DNA of 64,000 nucleotides from Candidatus Tectomicrobia bacterium (GTDB taxonomy: Bacteria; UBA8248). The stretch covers positions 62,001 to 126,000 of the forward strand of contig JACPUR010000038.1 of NCBI GenBank assembly GCA_016192135.1, given 5' to 3'. Both the position numbers and the translations under genes were made by a program. Below, piece by piece: positions 8,201 to 22,271 of the stretch. Numbering within the stretch: position 1 is the stretch's first letter; every line of letters starts with the position of its first letter. The notes beneath the pieces are model-generated. The model saw nothing but the letters and a program-made list of their open reading frames with translations, was not told the origin of the DNA and did not search any database.

Positions 8201-9843
8201 GCGCCGGACGATGTCGAGGCCCTCCTTCTCCCCAGGCGCAAGAGCCCCCGCCAAGGGACCCTTCCTTCCGGGGCGAACGCGTCGCACAGCCAGGCATAGA
8301 TCGCCACCGCGGCGGACAGGATCCCGAGCAGGGTCAGCGCCCGCACCAGGAACGAGGCCTGGGCGGGCCAGAGCAGGATGACCGCCAGCCAGGCCGCCGC
8401 TCCGATGCCGGCGGAGATGGGCAAAAGCTGCCGGACCGCCCGCCCCAGTTCCTCGCCGGGCCATTCGCCTCCCGCGCCCCGCAAGCCCCGGACCAGCATG
8501 GCCGCGTTCAGGGCGCTCGAGAACGTCGTCCCGAGGGCCAAGCCCACGAACCCAAGGGGGAACATCAGGAGGAGGCTGAGGAGGATGTTGGCCGCTACGG
8601 CGGCATAGGCGCACCGCATGGGGTAGCGCGTGTCGAGCCGGGTGTGGAAGGCGGCGGACAGGAGGCGGACGAACCCGAAGAACACAAGCCCCAGGGCATA
8701 GGCGCGCAGGGCGGCGGCGCTGGCCGCCGTCTGCTCGGGCCCGAAGGCCCCGCGCTGAAAAAGCACTTCCATGATGGGATAGGCCAGCGCCAGGAGGCCG
8801 AACGTCGCGGGAAGGGTGATGTAGAGGGTCAGCTTCCCGGACTCGGCGAGGATGCGGCGCCAGCCCTCCCCCGCCCCTTCCTGGTTGCGCCTTCCCTCGG
8901 CGGCCCGCTCCGAGAGGACCGGGAAGGCCGCGGCCATCACCGCCAGGCTCAGGATGCCATGGGGGAACTGCACCAGCCGGTTCGCGTAGTAGAGATACGA
9001 AATGGCGCCCTCCTGCAGGAAGGAGGCCAGCCAGCGGTTCGCGAGGCTGTTCAGGTGCAGGATGGCCGCGGCGAAGGCCGCCGGCGCCATGAGCCGGAGG
9101 AACCGCATGACGCCGGGCGTCGCCCACGGCACGGCCGGGGCGGGCAAGACGCCCGCGCGCACCATGAGCGGAAGCTGGCAGAGGGCCTGGAGAATCCCCC
9201 CCGCCACCACGGCGGCGGCCAGCCAGTAGACGGCATCCTCCCCGGCGCCGAGCCATCCCGCCGCGAGGAGGGCCGCGATCATTACGACGTTCTGGATCGC
9301 CGGGGTCGCGGCGGGCACGAAGAACCGCCGGGCCGCGTTCAGGAGGCCCGCCGCGATGGCCCACAGGCCGATGAAGAACAAGAAGGGGAACATGATGCGC
9401 GTCAGGCGGACGGCCAGGGCGAATTTCTCCGGATGGCCCCTGAAGCCCGAGGCCAGCACGCTGACGAGAAAGCCGCTGAAGATCACCCCGAGGAGGCACA
9501 TCACGGCCAGGAACGCCCCGACCAGGATGGCCACCGCCCCCGAGAACCGCCGGGCGGCCTCCGGGCCCTCTTCTTTCCGGATCTCGGTGTAAATGGGGAT
9601 GAGGGAGGAGTTCAGCGCCCCTTCCATGAACAGGTTGCGGAAGAGGGCCGGGATGGCGAAAGCTACGAAAAAGGCGTCCGCCGCGAGGCCGGCCCCGAGG
9701 GCGCGGGCGATGAGGATGTCCCGGACGAATCCCGCGATCCGGCTGATGAGGGTGGCCGCGCCGATGGTCCCGGCGGAGCGGGAGATTCCCTCCCGTCTCG
9801 GTGGGGGCGGCGATATGGGCGGCGAATCCGGCTCCAGAGCCAC
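8197..9843 (-). CDS. murJ: Lipid II flippase MurJ
   Basis: MurJ flips lipid-linked peptidoglycan precursor across the inner membrane. The protein is about 548 residues and almost entirely made of hydrophobic helices in the MOP/MATE-like pattern. It opens with the family signature [19 protein letters not shown] and includes [28 protein letters not shown]. The start is uncertain. GTG at 9843 is chosen because the only longer start, a TTG at 9885, sits inside the rpsT promoter and has no ribosome site. The gene is divergent from rpsT and overlaps the Xer gene by 4 bases. Confidence 0.93.
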   Translation of the reverse strand: MALEPDSPPISPPPPRREGISRSAGTIGAATLISRIAGFVRDILIARALGAGLAADAFFVAFAIPALFRNLFMEGALNSSLIPIYTEIRKEEGPEAARRFSGAVAILVGAFLAVMCLLGVIFSGFLVSVLASGFRGHPEKFALAVRLTRIMFPFLFFIGLWAIAAGLLNAARRFFVPAATPAIQNVVMIAALLAAGWLGAGEDAVYWLAAAVVAGGILQALCQLPLMVRAGVLPAPAVPWATPGVMRFLRLMAPAAFAAAILHLNSLANRWLASFLQEGAISYLYYANRLVQFPHGILSLAVMAAAFPVLSERAAEGRRNQEGAGEGWRRILAESGKLTLYITLPATFGLLALAYPIMEVLFQRGAFGPEQTAASAAALRAYALGLVFFGFVRLLSAAFHTRLDTRYPMRCAYAAVAANILLSLLLMFPLGFVGLALGTTFSSALNAAMLVRGLRGAGGEWPGEELGRAVRQLLPISAGIGAAAWLAVILLWPAQASFLVRALTLLGILSAAVAIYAWLCDAFAPEGRVPWRGLLRLGRRRASTSSGA

Positions 9844-9878
9844 ACACCTGGTTCCACGGGCGGGAATAGGCGGCCGGC

Positions 9879-9906
9879 TTGACAAGGCTCAGACGCGTGC
9901 TATTTT
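9879..9906 (+). promoter_or_regulatory. Promoter of rpsT
   Basis: A perfect -35 box TTGACA (9879-9884) is followed after 16 bases by TATTTT (9901-9906). It lies 64 bases upstream of the rpsT GTG start, in the divergent gap with murJ. A 5' leader of about 55 bases follows, ending in an AAGGAG ribosome site. Confidence 0.6.
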
Positions 9907-9969
9907 AGCCCGCCGTTGGCGGCATCTCAAGCAAGCCGCGTAAAAACCCGAAAAAGGAGCCGATACCAG

Positions 9970-10242
9970 GTGGCCACCACCCGATCCGCGAAAAAGCGTC
10001 ACCGCCAGAGCCTGGCGCGCCGGGCCCGCAACCGCATCGTCCGTGGCCGCGTCCGCTCGGCGGTCAAGAACGTCACTGCGGCCATCGAGCAGAAGGGCAA
10101 TGCCGCCGAGGCCCTGCGCGGCGCCCAGAAGCTCCTCGACAAGGCGGCCGCCCGCGGCGTCATCCACCGCAATAACGCCTCGCGGAAGGCTTCCCGCCTC
10201 GCCCGCCGCATCCACAAGGAAAGCGCGGCGAAAAAGGGCTAG
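9970..10242 (+). CDS. rpsT: 30S ribosomal protein S20
   Basis: A small basic ribosomal protein of 90 residues that binds 16S rRNA in the body of the 30S subunit. The N-terminus ATTRSAKKRHRQSLARRARNR and the end IHRNNASRKASRLARRIHK are characteristic of S20. GTG at 9970 is chosen because the conserved family N-terminus begins there and AAGGAG lies about 10 bases upstream. An 18-codon upstream extension of the frame is not conserved. The TAG stop shares a CTAG palindrome with the stop of convergent holA, so the two genes overlap by 4 bases. Confidence 0.96.
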   Translation: MATTRSAKKRHRQSLARRARNRIVRGRVRSAVKNVTAAIEQKGNAAEALRGAQKLLDKAAARGVIHRNNASRKASRLARRIHKESAAKKG

Positions 10243-11321
10243 CTCGGCCGGGCCCCTCCCGCCCCGGTCCGTTTCCTGCGCCCGAACCCTCCCGGGTCCT
10301 GGCCCATCTCCAGGATGAGCATTTCGAGCGCCTCCCGCCTGCGCCGGTCGTCTCCTGTGCGCTTGATCCGGCGGTCCACCTCGACCAGCTTGCCGTACAG
10401 TTCGCGCAGGAAGCGCCCACTCGCACCCCTGACCTCCTGCGCTAGCCGCTCGGCGGCGAAGGGGGGGATCTTCAGGACCGAGGCCACCTCCCGGGCGGGC
10501 CTCCCCTTCAGCGAGAGCGCCTTCGCCGAGAGCCAGCGGCGGAGCTGCGAGCGCAGCATGCCCACCAGCGCGTACTGGGATTCCGTCTCGCACAGGCGCC
10601 GGAGCATCACGAGCGCGCCGGCCGTGTCCCCCGCCGCGAGGGTATCGCCGAGCTTGAACATCGCGTCCACCCGCGAGCGTCCCACCACCTCCCGCACCTC
10701 TTCCTCTCCCGCCTCCCCTCCCGGGCCCACGTAGGTGGCGAGTTTCTCCAGCTCGGCCCGGAGGCGTCCCAGGGAGCGCTCCACCATTTCCACCAGCAAG
10801 TTCGCCGCCTCCAGCCGGAGGGTGATGCCCAGCTCCGCCGCCTGGGCGCGGGCCCACTCGGGCAGCTCGCTCTCGGAAGGCGCCTCCAGGCGCACTTCCA
10901 CGCCCGCCTGGGCGAGCTTGCGGAAGAAGGTGAAGCGCATATCCGCCTTGTCCGTGATGAACAGGAGGACGGCGGTCTCGGGCGGCCTCTCCACGAGCGG
11001 GAGGAGCACCCCCGCATCCTCTTCCTTCACCTGCTCGAAGCCCCGTACCTCGACGAGGCGCCGCTCGGCCATGAATGGGAGGGTCTGGGCGGCGGCGGCC
11101 ACGTCGGCGGCCTTCGCCTCGGGCCAATGGAAGCGATCGTAGTTGAAGTCCGCCGCCTCCTTCGGGAGGACGGCCCGCCGGATGGCCTGCACGGCCTGGT
11201 CCCGCAGCAGCGCCTCGGGGCCGTGCAGCAAATAGAGCGGAGAGAGCTTCCCCTTCTTGAGGTCCGCGAGGAGGAGCCGGAGGCCGGCGCCGGAGGAGCC
11301 CGGGGAGCGGCGCGCGGCCAT
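10239..11321 (-). CDS. holA: DNA polymerase III subunit delta
   Basis: HolA opens the beta clamp in the replicative clamp-loader complex. The protein has 360 residues, the usual length. The family start LSPLYLLHGPEALLRDQAVQAIRR is present, with the later blocks LEKLATYVG, VDAMFKLGDTLAAGD and LRSQLRRWLSAKAL. It directly follows lptE (3-base gap), the arrangement seen in many Gram-negatives, and ends convergently on rpsT. A basic tail closes the protein. Confidence 0.93.
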   Translation of the reverse strand: MAARRSPGSSGAGLRLLLADLKKGKLSPLYLLHGPEALLRDQAVQAIRRAVLPKEAADFNYDRFHWPEAKAADVAAAAQTLPFMAERRLVEVRGFEQVKEEDAGVLLPLVERPPETAVLLFITDKADMRFTFFRKLAQAGVEVRLEAPSESELPEWARAQAAELGITLRLEAANLLVEMVERSLGRLRAELEKLATYVGPGGEAGEEEVREVVGRSRVDAMFKLGDTLAAGDTAGALVMLRRLCETESQYALVGMLRSQLRRWLSAKALSLKGRPAREVASVLKIPPFAAERLAQEVRGASGRFLRELYGKLVEVDRRIKRTGDDRRRREALEMLILEMGQDPGGFGRRKRTGAGGARPS

Positions 11322-11324
11322 TAA

Positions 11325-11852
11325 TTAGAAGCCTTCCAGGATAAGGCTGAGCAGGTCCTCGGCGAACTGAGTGGCGGCGGCGCCGATGGCTCCGGTCCGG
11401 GCCTGCTGGCTTCCGCCGATGGCGGCGGCGATGTCGTACTCCGCCTCGGAGTCGATTTCCTGGTTGAGGATGATGCGCCCCCGCTGGGTGTCCCGCAGCA
11501 GGACGCGCGTGCGGATGAGGATGCGGAAGCGCCGAACCTGATCCGCTCCGCTGAAGCCGATGGGGTCCAGCCGGTACTCGCTGACCGCCGCGTCCAGCAC
11601 GAGATCCGCATCCGCCAAGTCCGCCAGCCGGAGCCGGCCGTCCAGGAGGAACCTCTGCCGCACGGAGTTCGTCAGGGTTACGTCGAGTTCGGGCTCGCGC
11701 GTGTAGTTCTGGATCAGGGGGATGGCGATGGAGCGGGCGTCGCCCAGCGAGGCCGGGCGCCGCGTTCCCTCCAGGGTATACCCGCAGCCGCCCAGAAACG
11801 CGAGAAGCGCCGCCAGGAGCATCCCCCTGCCGCCCACCCAAAAGCGCCTCAT
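11325..11852 (-). CDS. lptE: LPS-assembly lipoprotein LptE
   Basis: LptE plugs the LptD barrel and helps deliver LPS to the outer-membrane surface. The protein has 175 residues and a lipoprotein signal: a hydrophobic core MLLAALLAFLGG followed by the acylated Cys at 23 (GGCGYTL). The mature part begins with the LptE-like GYTLEG and contains IAIPLIQNYTREPELDVTLTNSVRQRF. The ATG at 11852 overlaps the stop of the preceding gene as ATGA. Its place immediately before holA is typical. It implies a diderm envelope with LPS. Confidence 0.88.
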   Translation of the reverse strand: MRRFWVGGRGMLLAALLAFLGGCGYTLEGTRRPASLGDARSIAIPLIQNYTREPELDVTLTNSVRQRFLLDGRLRLADLADADLVLDAAVSEYRLDPIGFSGADQVRRFRILIRTRVLLRDTQRGRIILNQEIDSEAEYDIAAAIGGSQQARTGAIGAAATQFAEDLLSLILEGF

Positions 11853-12403
11853 ACCTCGACCTCCAGCGAAAGGCCCCGCCCCTCGGGGCGGCGGAAGACC
11901 GCACGCTCGCCCACGGCCACGAGCTCCAGGTAATGGGCGGGATTCGTCTCGCACATGGTCAGATTCAGGTCCACCGGCGAGGCCGAGAGCGCCCGCAGGG
12001 CGCCCTGGAAGGTCTCGGCCGCGATGGCGGAAAAGCCCGCCCCGCGCGTTTCCCTGCCCACGACGGTCATGGAGATGCTCCGGGCGGAAGTGCGGAGCAG
12101 CCGGTCCACGATTTTCTCTACCCTGAGGGAAAGGGCCGAGAGGGTCAATCCCTGCCCCGCCCCCAGCCCAGCGAACAGGACGTAGTCGGGTGCCAAACGG
12201 CCGCGCGTGGCGATGAGGGCTTGGGAGCTCCACCTGCCGCTCAGGCGACCCTCCTGGATCAAGCGGCTCGCTTCCCCGCCGAGAAGAACGTCCATGCGCT
12301 CGGCGAGGCCGCGCAGAGGGATCTCTTCCTGCGTGAAGGCGGAGACGGCCACGAAAACCGGGATCGTCTCTAACGGCCGGGGGGAGAGGCGGACGCGGAT
12401 CAC
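11849..12403 (-). CDS. Orphan leucyl-aminopeptidase (M17) N-terminal-domain protein
   Basis: A protein of 184 residues that resembles only the N-terminal, macro-like domain of PepA/M17 leucyl aminopeptidases. Examples are VLLGGEASRLIQEGRLSGRWSSQALI, YVLFAGLGAGQGLTLSALSLRVEKIVDRL and the closing AAETFQGALRAL. The metallopeptidase catalytic domain is absent, and the next gene (lptE) follows at once with an ATGA overlap. The gene lies 1 base after nusB. A regulatory or nucleotide-binding role is conceivable but unproven. The domain call rests on motif resemblance; the function is unknown. Confidence 0.65.
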   Translation of the reverse strand: MIRVRLSPRPLETIPVFVAVSAFTQEEIPLRGLAERMDVLLGGEASRLIQEGRLSGRWSSQALIATRGRLAPDYVLFAGLGAGQGLTLSALSLRVEKIVDRLLRTSARSISMTVVGRETRGAGFSAIAAETFQGALRALSASPVDLNLTMCETNPAHYLELVAVGERAVFRRPEGRGLSLEVEV

Positions 12404-12404
12404 G

Positions 12405-12815
12405 TCACGCGAGGGTCTGTTCGCGCAGCAAGCGGTCCAGGACGGCGTTCACGAAGCCCGCGGAGGTTTCCGGGCCGTACTGCTTGGCCAAGTCCACGGC
12501 CTCGTCGATGGCCACCTGCGGGGGCGTCTCGGGAAAATAGAGGATTTCGCAGGCACCCAGGCGGAGGAGGCACCGCGTGACGGCGTCCATGCGGTGGAGG
12601 GTCCAGCGCTTGCTCAGGTCCGAGAGGATGCGGTCGATCTCCTGCCGGTTCTCCAGCAGCTTCCGGGCGAGCCGCTCCGCGAAATCCCGGTCATCCTCCC
12701 GGTCGGCGTTGAGCCGGAAGAAATTGGCCAGCTCCTCGTCCGGATTCCCCTCGACCCGGTCCAGGTGGTACAGCAGGTGGAAGGCCATCTCCCTGCCCGC
12801 TCTTCGGCCTCCCAT
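12405..12815 (-). CDS. nusB: Transcription antitermination factor NusB
   Basis: NusB binds boxA RNA together with S10 and supports rRNA antitermination. The protein is an all-helical 136 residues. It has the conserved N-terminal REMAFHLLYHLD and the C-terminal signature VAIDEAVDLAKQYGPETSAGFVNAVLD. It lies 2 bases after ribH, the very common ribH-nusB pair, in the long lipA-to-holA run. Confidence 0.95.
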   Translation of the reverse strand: MGGRRAGREMAFHLLYHLDRVEGNPDEELANFFRLNADREDDRDFAERLARKLLENRQEIDRILSDLSKRWTLHRMDAVTRCLLRLGACEILYFPETPPQVAIDEAVDLAKQYGPETSAGFVNAVLDRLLREQTLA

Positions 12816-12817
12816 GG

Positions 12818-13315
12818 CTATTTCCTTTGTCTCCGGCGGGCTTGTGTCTTGCGCATCTGCGCCGCGAGGGTGGCCATCTCGACGGCGGCCAGGGCGCCCT
12901 CGTAACCCTTGTTCCCCATCTTCGCGCCGCTGCGTTCGATGGCCTGCTCGACGTTCTCGGCCGTGATGATGGCGAAGATGGCTGGAACGCCCGTCTGGAG
13001 CGAAACCTGGGAGATACCCTTCGCTGCCTCGCCGCAGACCAAATCGTAATGGGTCGTTCCGCCTCGGATGACGCAGCCCAGGCAGACGACGGCGTCATAG
13101 GTCCCCGTCTCGGCGAGCTGCTTGGCCGCGGCGGGAATCTCCATGGCCCCGGGGACCCTCACCAGGTCCACCGCGCCTTCCTCCACTCCGCACTTCCGCA
13201 GCGCCTCCTGGGCGCCCTCGATGAGGTGCTTGACGATGAAGTCGTTGAAGCGCGAGGCGACGAGGGCGAACCTCAAGCCCCGGCCGTTGAAGTTCCCCTC
13301 GTACGTCATTCCCAC
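12818..13315 (-). CDS. ribH: 6,7-dimethyl-8-ribityllumazine synthase
   Basis: RibH condenses the pyrimidine and butanone-phosphate precursors to lumazine, the penultimate step of riboflavin synthesis. The protein has about 165 residues with SRFND, GAMEIP and CVIRGGTTHYD (active-site His near 89), and it ends with a basic tail. The start could be GTG at 13315 or ATG at 13309. GTG is favoured because GGGAGA lies at proper distance upstream of it. The gene is the last of the ribD-ribE-ribBX-ribH block. Confidence 0.96.
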   Translation of the reverse strand: MGMTYEGNFNGRGLRFALVASRFNDFIVKHLIEGAQEALRKCGVEEGAVDLVRVPGAMEIPAAAKQLAETGTYDAVVCLGCVIRGGTTHYDLVCGEAAKGISQVSLQTGVPAIFAIITAENVEQAIERSGAKMGNKGYEGALAAVEMATLAAQMRKTQARRRQRK

Positions 13316-13336
13316 GTCGCTTCTCCCTTTGGGTGG

Positions 13337-14534
<1,198 letters not shown>

Positions 14535-14542
<8 letters not shown>

Positions 14543-15188
14543 AGCCGTGCGCTTTGAGAGCCTCCAGGGTGACGCCCCGGCCGGCCGCGCCGGGCTGGGC
14601 GTGCGGGGCGAGAAGTTTCTCCACGTACTTTCCGATCAAGTCGGCCTCGAGGTTGAGCGGAGCGCCGTCCGCCTTGGCCGCGAGCGTGGTGCGTTCGCTC
14701 GTGTGGGGGATGACGGCCACCGAGAAGGCGCCCATTTCCACCCCCGCCACCGTCAGGCTGATCCCGTCCACCGCGACCGAGCCCTTGAGCACCACGTAGC
14801 GCATCACCTCTTCCGGGGCCTCGACCGTGAGCCAGACCGAGTCCCCCTCGGCCCTCCGGCCCCGGAGCCTCCCCACCGCGTCCACATGGCCGGTGACGAG
14901 GTGGCCGCCCAGGCGGTCCCCTAGGGCCATGGCGCGCTCGAGGTTGCAGCCGTCCCCCATCCGGAGGGCGTCGAGATTGGTGCGGCGCAGGGTTTCGGGC
15001 GAGAGGTCCGCCTCGAAGCCTGAGGCGTCGAAGGCCACCACGGTCACACAGGCCCCGTTCACCGCGATGGAGTCGCCCAGCTTGGCCCCCGGAACGATGG
15101 AGGGGGCCTCGACTCCCAGGCGCGCCCCGCCCTCGCCCTTCCGCAGGGAGCGAACCCGGCCCACCGCCTCCACGATGCCGCTAAACAT
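14535..15188 (-). CDS. ribE: Riboflavin synthase, alpha subunit
   Basis: Riboflavin synthase dismutates two lumazines to riboflavin. The protein has 217 residues with two tandem lumazine-binding barrels. The first has MFSGIVEAVG, NGACVTVV and ADLSPETLRRTNL. The second has LGGHLVTGHVDAVG, VDGISLTV and VIPHTSERTTL. The ATG at 15188 is fixed by the invariant MFSGIVE start and overlaps ribD by 8 bases. The frame is open further upstream, but that part is inside ribD. Confidence 0.96.
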
Positions 15189-16335
15189 CCCCGTCTTCTC
15201 CGAAATCTGCCCAGACCGGCGGGGCGAGATAGCCCTCGACGAGCAGATCCTCTCCCAGCGCCTCGTGGCGCACGTAAGAGAGGCGAAGGGCCTGGCCCGG
15301 CGTGCGGGGAGCGAGACCCGCGACCGCTCCCCGCGCGCTCTCATCTCCCATGATAAGAGGGGCCAGGAAGAAAAGCACCTTATGGGCCAGCCCTTCCCGC
15401 AGAAAAGCCCCGTGGACGCGCCCCCCGCCCTCCACCAGGAGGTGGCGCACTCCCCGCTCCCCCAGTTCCCGGAGCAAGGGAGCGAGCGGCACCCGGCCCG
15501 CGCCGGAAGGCCCCAGCCGGAGGACCTCGGCCCCTTTCCGCCGGAGGAGCGCCTCCTTGTCGGCCGGGGCATCCCGGGTGGCGGCCAAAATTGTAGCAAC
15601 CTCTCGATCCGGGGGCAATACTTTCGCCGTTTCAGGGGTTTTCAGCCGGGAATCTAGAATTACCCTGAGGATAGGCTTCCCCTCCCTCCCTTCCGGGCGG
15701 GAGGTGAGGAGGGGGTCGTCCCTGAGGACCGTCTCCACCCCGACGAGGATGGCATCCACCCGATCCCGGTAACCGTGCGCCCAGGCCCGCGCCTTCTCTC
15801 CCGTGAGCCAGCGGCTCGCCCCGGCGCGCGAGGCGATGCGCCCATCCAGGCTCGCCGCCGCCTTGAGGGTGACGAGGGGCCGCCCGTCGCGGTGCCAGGT
15901 GAAGAACCCCTCGTTCAGCCGCACCGCCTCCCGGGCCCGGAGACCCACCTCCACGCGGATGCCGGCATCCACCAGAATTTGAAAGCCCCGCCCCGCGGTG
16001 CGCGGATCGGGGTCCTGGACCGCGGCCACCACCCGGGTGACGCCCGCCCCCGCGACGGCGGGGGCGCAGGGGGGAGTGCGGCCCTGGTGGGCGCAAGGCT
16101 CAAGGGTGATGTAAAGGGTGCCGCCGCGGGCGCGCTCCCCCGCCTCCCGCAGTGCGACCGCCTCAGCGTGGGGAGCGCCCGCCCGCTCATGGAAGCCCTG
16201 CCCGGCCGGACGCCCGCCGGCGTCCAATACCACGGCGCCCACGGCGGGATTCGGGCTGGTGCGCCCGGCGCCCCGCGCGGCGAGGACCAGGGCCTCGCCC
16301 ATCCAGCGGAGATCGCGTTCCCGTTGAGTCTCCAC
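15181..16335 (-). CDS. ribD: Bifunctional diaminohydroxyphosphoribosylaminopyrimidine deaminase / reductase RibD
   Basis: RibD carries out the second and third steps of riboflavin synthesis. The N-terminal zinc deaminase domain (1-145) has H56-A-E58 and PC81...TPPC90. The NADPH-dependent reductase domain (about 148-370) has VTLKAAASLDGRIA, TGEKARAWAH and the VEGGGRVHGAFL loop. The length of 384 residues is typical. The start is GTG at 16335. It lies 27 bases after ppdK and heads the riboflavin block; no FMN riboswitch is obvious in that short gap. Confidence 0.95.
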   Translation of the reverse strand: METQRERDLRWMGEALVLAARGAGRTSPNPAVGAVVLDAGGRPAGQGFHERAGAPHAEAVALREAGERARGGTLYITLEPCAHQGRTPPCAPAVAGAGVTRVVAAVQDPDPRTAGRGFQILVDAGIRVEVGLRAREAVRLNEGFFTWHRDGRPLVTLKAAASLDGRIASRAGASRWLTGEKARAWAHGYRDRVDAILVGVETVLRDDPLLTSRPEGREGKPILRVILDSRLKTPETAKVLPPDREVATILAATRDAPADKEALLRRKGAEVLRLGPSGAGRVPLAPLLRELGERGVRHLLVEGGGRVHGAFLREGLAHKVLFFLAPLIMGDESARGAVAGLAPRTPGQALRLSYVRHEALGEDLLVEGYLAPPVWADFGEDGDV

Positions 16336-16362
16336 GCCGGCCCTAGCCCTCCGTCCGGAGGA

Positions 16363-19014
<2,652 letters not shown>

Positions 19015-19082
19015 GAAACCATCCTCCTGGAGAAACCCCGAGGGATGAGGAATAAGCGGCGGTGAATGAAACGCGCGCCCGG

Positions 19083-21296
19083 CTAGGACGTGGGGCGCGC
19101 CTGAATCTTGGCAAAATCCGCCACGGGAGAAAAGAGGCCCGCCACCTGGGCCATGAGGGCCAGCCGGTTGCGGCGGACGGCCGCATCTTCGGCCATCACG
19201 AGGACATCGTCAAAGAACCGGTCCACGGCCGGCCGGAGCCCGGCCACCCGGGCCGTGGCCGAGGCGTAGGCCGCCTCCACGGAGGAGACCTCGCTCCGGC
19301 GCGCGCTCCGGTGGGGGGCGAGCAGCCCCTCCACCTCCCGGACGGCCTTCCCGGCGGCCTCGGCCAGGCCCTTCTCGGAGGGCTCCGCCAGCAGGCCCGG
19401 CTCGACGGGCCCGAGCCCCGCCTCCCCGGCCTTCCCCTCGGCCCGGGCCTGGCGGACGATGTTCGAGACCCGCTTGAAGGTGGTGGTCAGGGGCTCGAAG
19501 GTCTCGGCGCTGGCGGCCAGCCTCTCCAGGGCCTTGAGGCGGGCCCGGGCGTCCACCGGGTCGTGCCAGCCCTTCCCCTCCGAGGCCGAGAGCACCGCCT
19601 CGACCAAGTCCCCGCGAGCGCCCTCCCGGGAGAGGACGGCCTTGAGCCGGTCCCGCAGGAAGTCCGAGAGGCGGGCCAGCACGTCCCCTTGCTTGTCCTT
19701 GAACTTGGCGTAGAGGGGCTCCAGGGCCTGGGCGGCGAACTCGGGGAGAGAAAGGCGGTAGCCCTTCGCCATCGCAATCTGGAGGATGGCGTTCGCCCCC
19801 CGGCGGAGGGCGTAAGGGTCCTCCGAGCCGCTGGGAAGGTAGCCCAGGCCGATCATCCCCGCCAGGGTGTCCATCCGGTCGGCCATCCCCACCAGGGCGC
19901 CGATGTGGCCCGCAGGGAGCGCGTCCCCTTCCCCCCTCGGGAGGTAGTGCTCGAAGATGGCTTTGGCGACCTCGGGGTCCACCTTGGCGCGGATGGCGTA
20001 GTATTCCCCCATCTTTCCCTGGAGCTCGGGGAACTCCCCGACCATGCCGCTGGTCAGATCCGCCTTGGCGAGCCGGGCGGCCTCCCCCACCTGGACGGTG
20101 AAGTCCCGCCCCCGCTCGGGGAAAAGCCGTTCCCTGAGCCACCCCGCGAGCAGCCGGAAGCGCTCGGCCTTCTCGAAGCTCGTGCCGAGGCGGGGATGGT
20201 AGACCACGCCCCGCAGGCGCTGGGCCATCTCGTCCAGCGAGGTCTTGAGGTCGAGCTTCCAGTAGAATTCGGCGTCCTCGAGCCGCGCCCGCACCACCCG
20301 CTCGTAGCCCTTGCGGACGACGGACATGTCCCGCGCCTTCGTGTTGCTGAAGCCCACGAAGTCGGGGAGGAGCCTGCCGCCGTCCTTCCCCCGGAGGGCG
20401 AAGCAGCGCTGGTTCACCTCAAGCGTCGAGATGATGACCTCCTCCGGGAGGTCCAGGAAGCGCTCCTCGAACCGGCAGGCCACCGGGAAGGGCCACTCCA
20501 CCAGGAAGGCCACCTTTTCGACCAGGCGCTCGACGGCACCGGGGCTCGCCGCCGGCTGCCCTCCGACCCTCCCGGCTTCTGCCTGGAGGTCCTCCCGGAT
20601 TATCTGCTTTCGGCGCTCGGGGTCGGGCTCGACGAAGTTTTCCCGCAAAACCTTCAGGTATTCCTTGAAATCTTTTACTTGAAATGTGGCGTCTGAGGCC
20701 ATGAAGCGGTGGGCGCGGGTGGTGGAGCCAGATCCTGGGAAAGGTGTTGTACCTATGCCTGCAGGAAGCGGTCGAAATGTAATGGCACTTTCCCCATAAA
20801 GGGCTAATGTCCACCGAACCGGACGGACAAATGTTGCTTTACTTTCTCCTATCCGCATGGATTTTGGCGAGGGCAACCGAACAATAAATAAAGTGAGGAT
20901 AATCTTGAGCATTTCATCGGAGGGCAATCCTTTCTCTTCTTTGTAAAACATCAGCCGCTCGCCCTTCTCCGTCTGCTTGCGGCGGAGGGCTGATACTTCG
21001 ACACCGTTGGTCTTGGCGAAGCCGAGGGCGGCCTTGGTGGGCTTGCCGTCCTTGTCGAAGGCGGCGGAGACGGGGGGGCCGAGGATTTCCTGGGAGAGGG
21101 GCTCCTGGCGCTCGGCGAGGTCCTCCACGTGGAGGACGAGGCGGCGGGGCGTTCCCAGGGTGGAGAGACCCTTGTAGCCGAGCCGCGCTTCCTTGAAGGC
21201 GGCCTCGGCCTTCTCCTTCAGCGCCGCGAGGAGCCCGGGCATGTAGACGGAGGGGATCTCCTCCGTCCCGATCTCGAAGAGAAGTTCCTTGCCCAA
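19083..21296 (-). CDS. glyS: Glycyl-tRNA synthetase beta subunit
   Basis: The beta subunit of the bacterial alpha2-beta2 glycyl-tRNA synthetase carries the tRNA-binding parts. The protein has 737 residues, starts with the family signature LLFEIGTEEIPSVYMP, and has FVRPVRW, RAHRFMAS and EEVIISTLEVNQRCFAL in order, with an anticodon-binding-like C-terminus. The start is TTG at 21296 with GGAG 7 bases upstream; no in-frame ATG precedes the conserved start. A stretch of about 270 bases (20690-20960, roughly residues 112-202) is clearly AT-richer than the rest, although the encoded motifs are intact. It follows glyQ by 15 bases. Confidence 0.96.
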   Translation of the reverse strand: MGKELLFEIGTEEIPSVYMPGLLAALKEKAEAAFKEARLGYKGLSTLGTPRRLVLHVEDLAERQEPLSQEILGPPVSAAFDKDGKPTKAALGFAKTNGVEVSALRRKQTEKGERLMFYKEEKGLPSDEMLKIILTLFIVRLPSPKSMRIGESKATFVRPVRWTLALYGESAITFRPLPAGIGTTPFPGSGSTTRAHRFMASDATFQVKDFKEYLKVLRENFVEPDPERRKQIIREDLQAEAGRVGGQPAASPGAVERLVEKVAFLVEWPFPVACRFEERFLDLPEEVIISTLEVNQRCFALRGKDGGRLLPDFVGFSNTKARDMSVVRKGYERVVRARLEDAEFYWKLDLKTSLDEMAQRLRGVVYHPRLGTSFEKAERFRLLAGWLRERLFPERGRDFTVQVGEAARLAKADLTSGMVGEFPELQGKMGEYYAIRAKVDPEVAKAIFEHYLPRGEGDALPAGHIGALVGMADRMDTLAGMIGLGYLPSGSEDPYALRRGANAILQIAMAKGYRLSLPEFAAQALEPLYAKFKDKQGDVLARLSDFLRDRLKAVLSREGARGDLVEAVLSASEGKGWHDPVDARARLKALERLAASAETFEPLTTTFKRVSNIVRQARAEGKAGEAGLGPVEPGLLAEPSEKGLAEAAGKAVREVEGLLAPHRSARRSEVSSVEAAYASATARVAGLRPAVDRFFDDVLVMAEDAAVRRNRLALMAQVAGLFSPVADFAKIQARPTS

Positions 21297-21311
21297 AAGG
21301 GTCTCCCAGAC

Positions 21312-22267
<956 letters not shown>

Positions 22268-22271
<4 letters not shown>

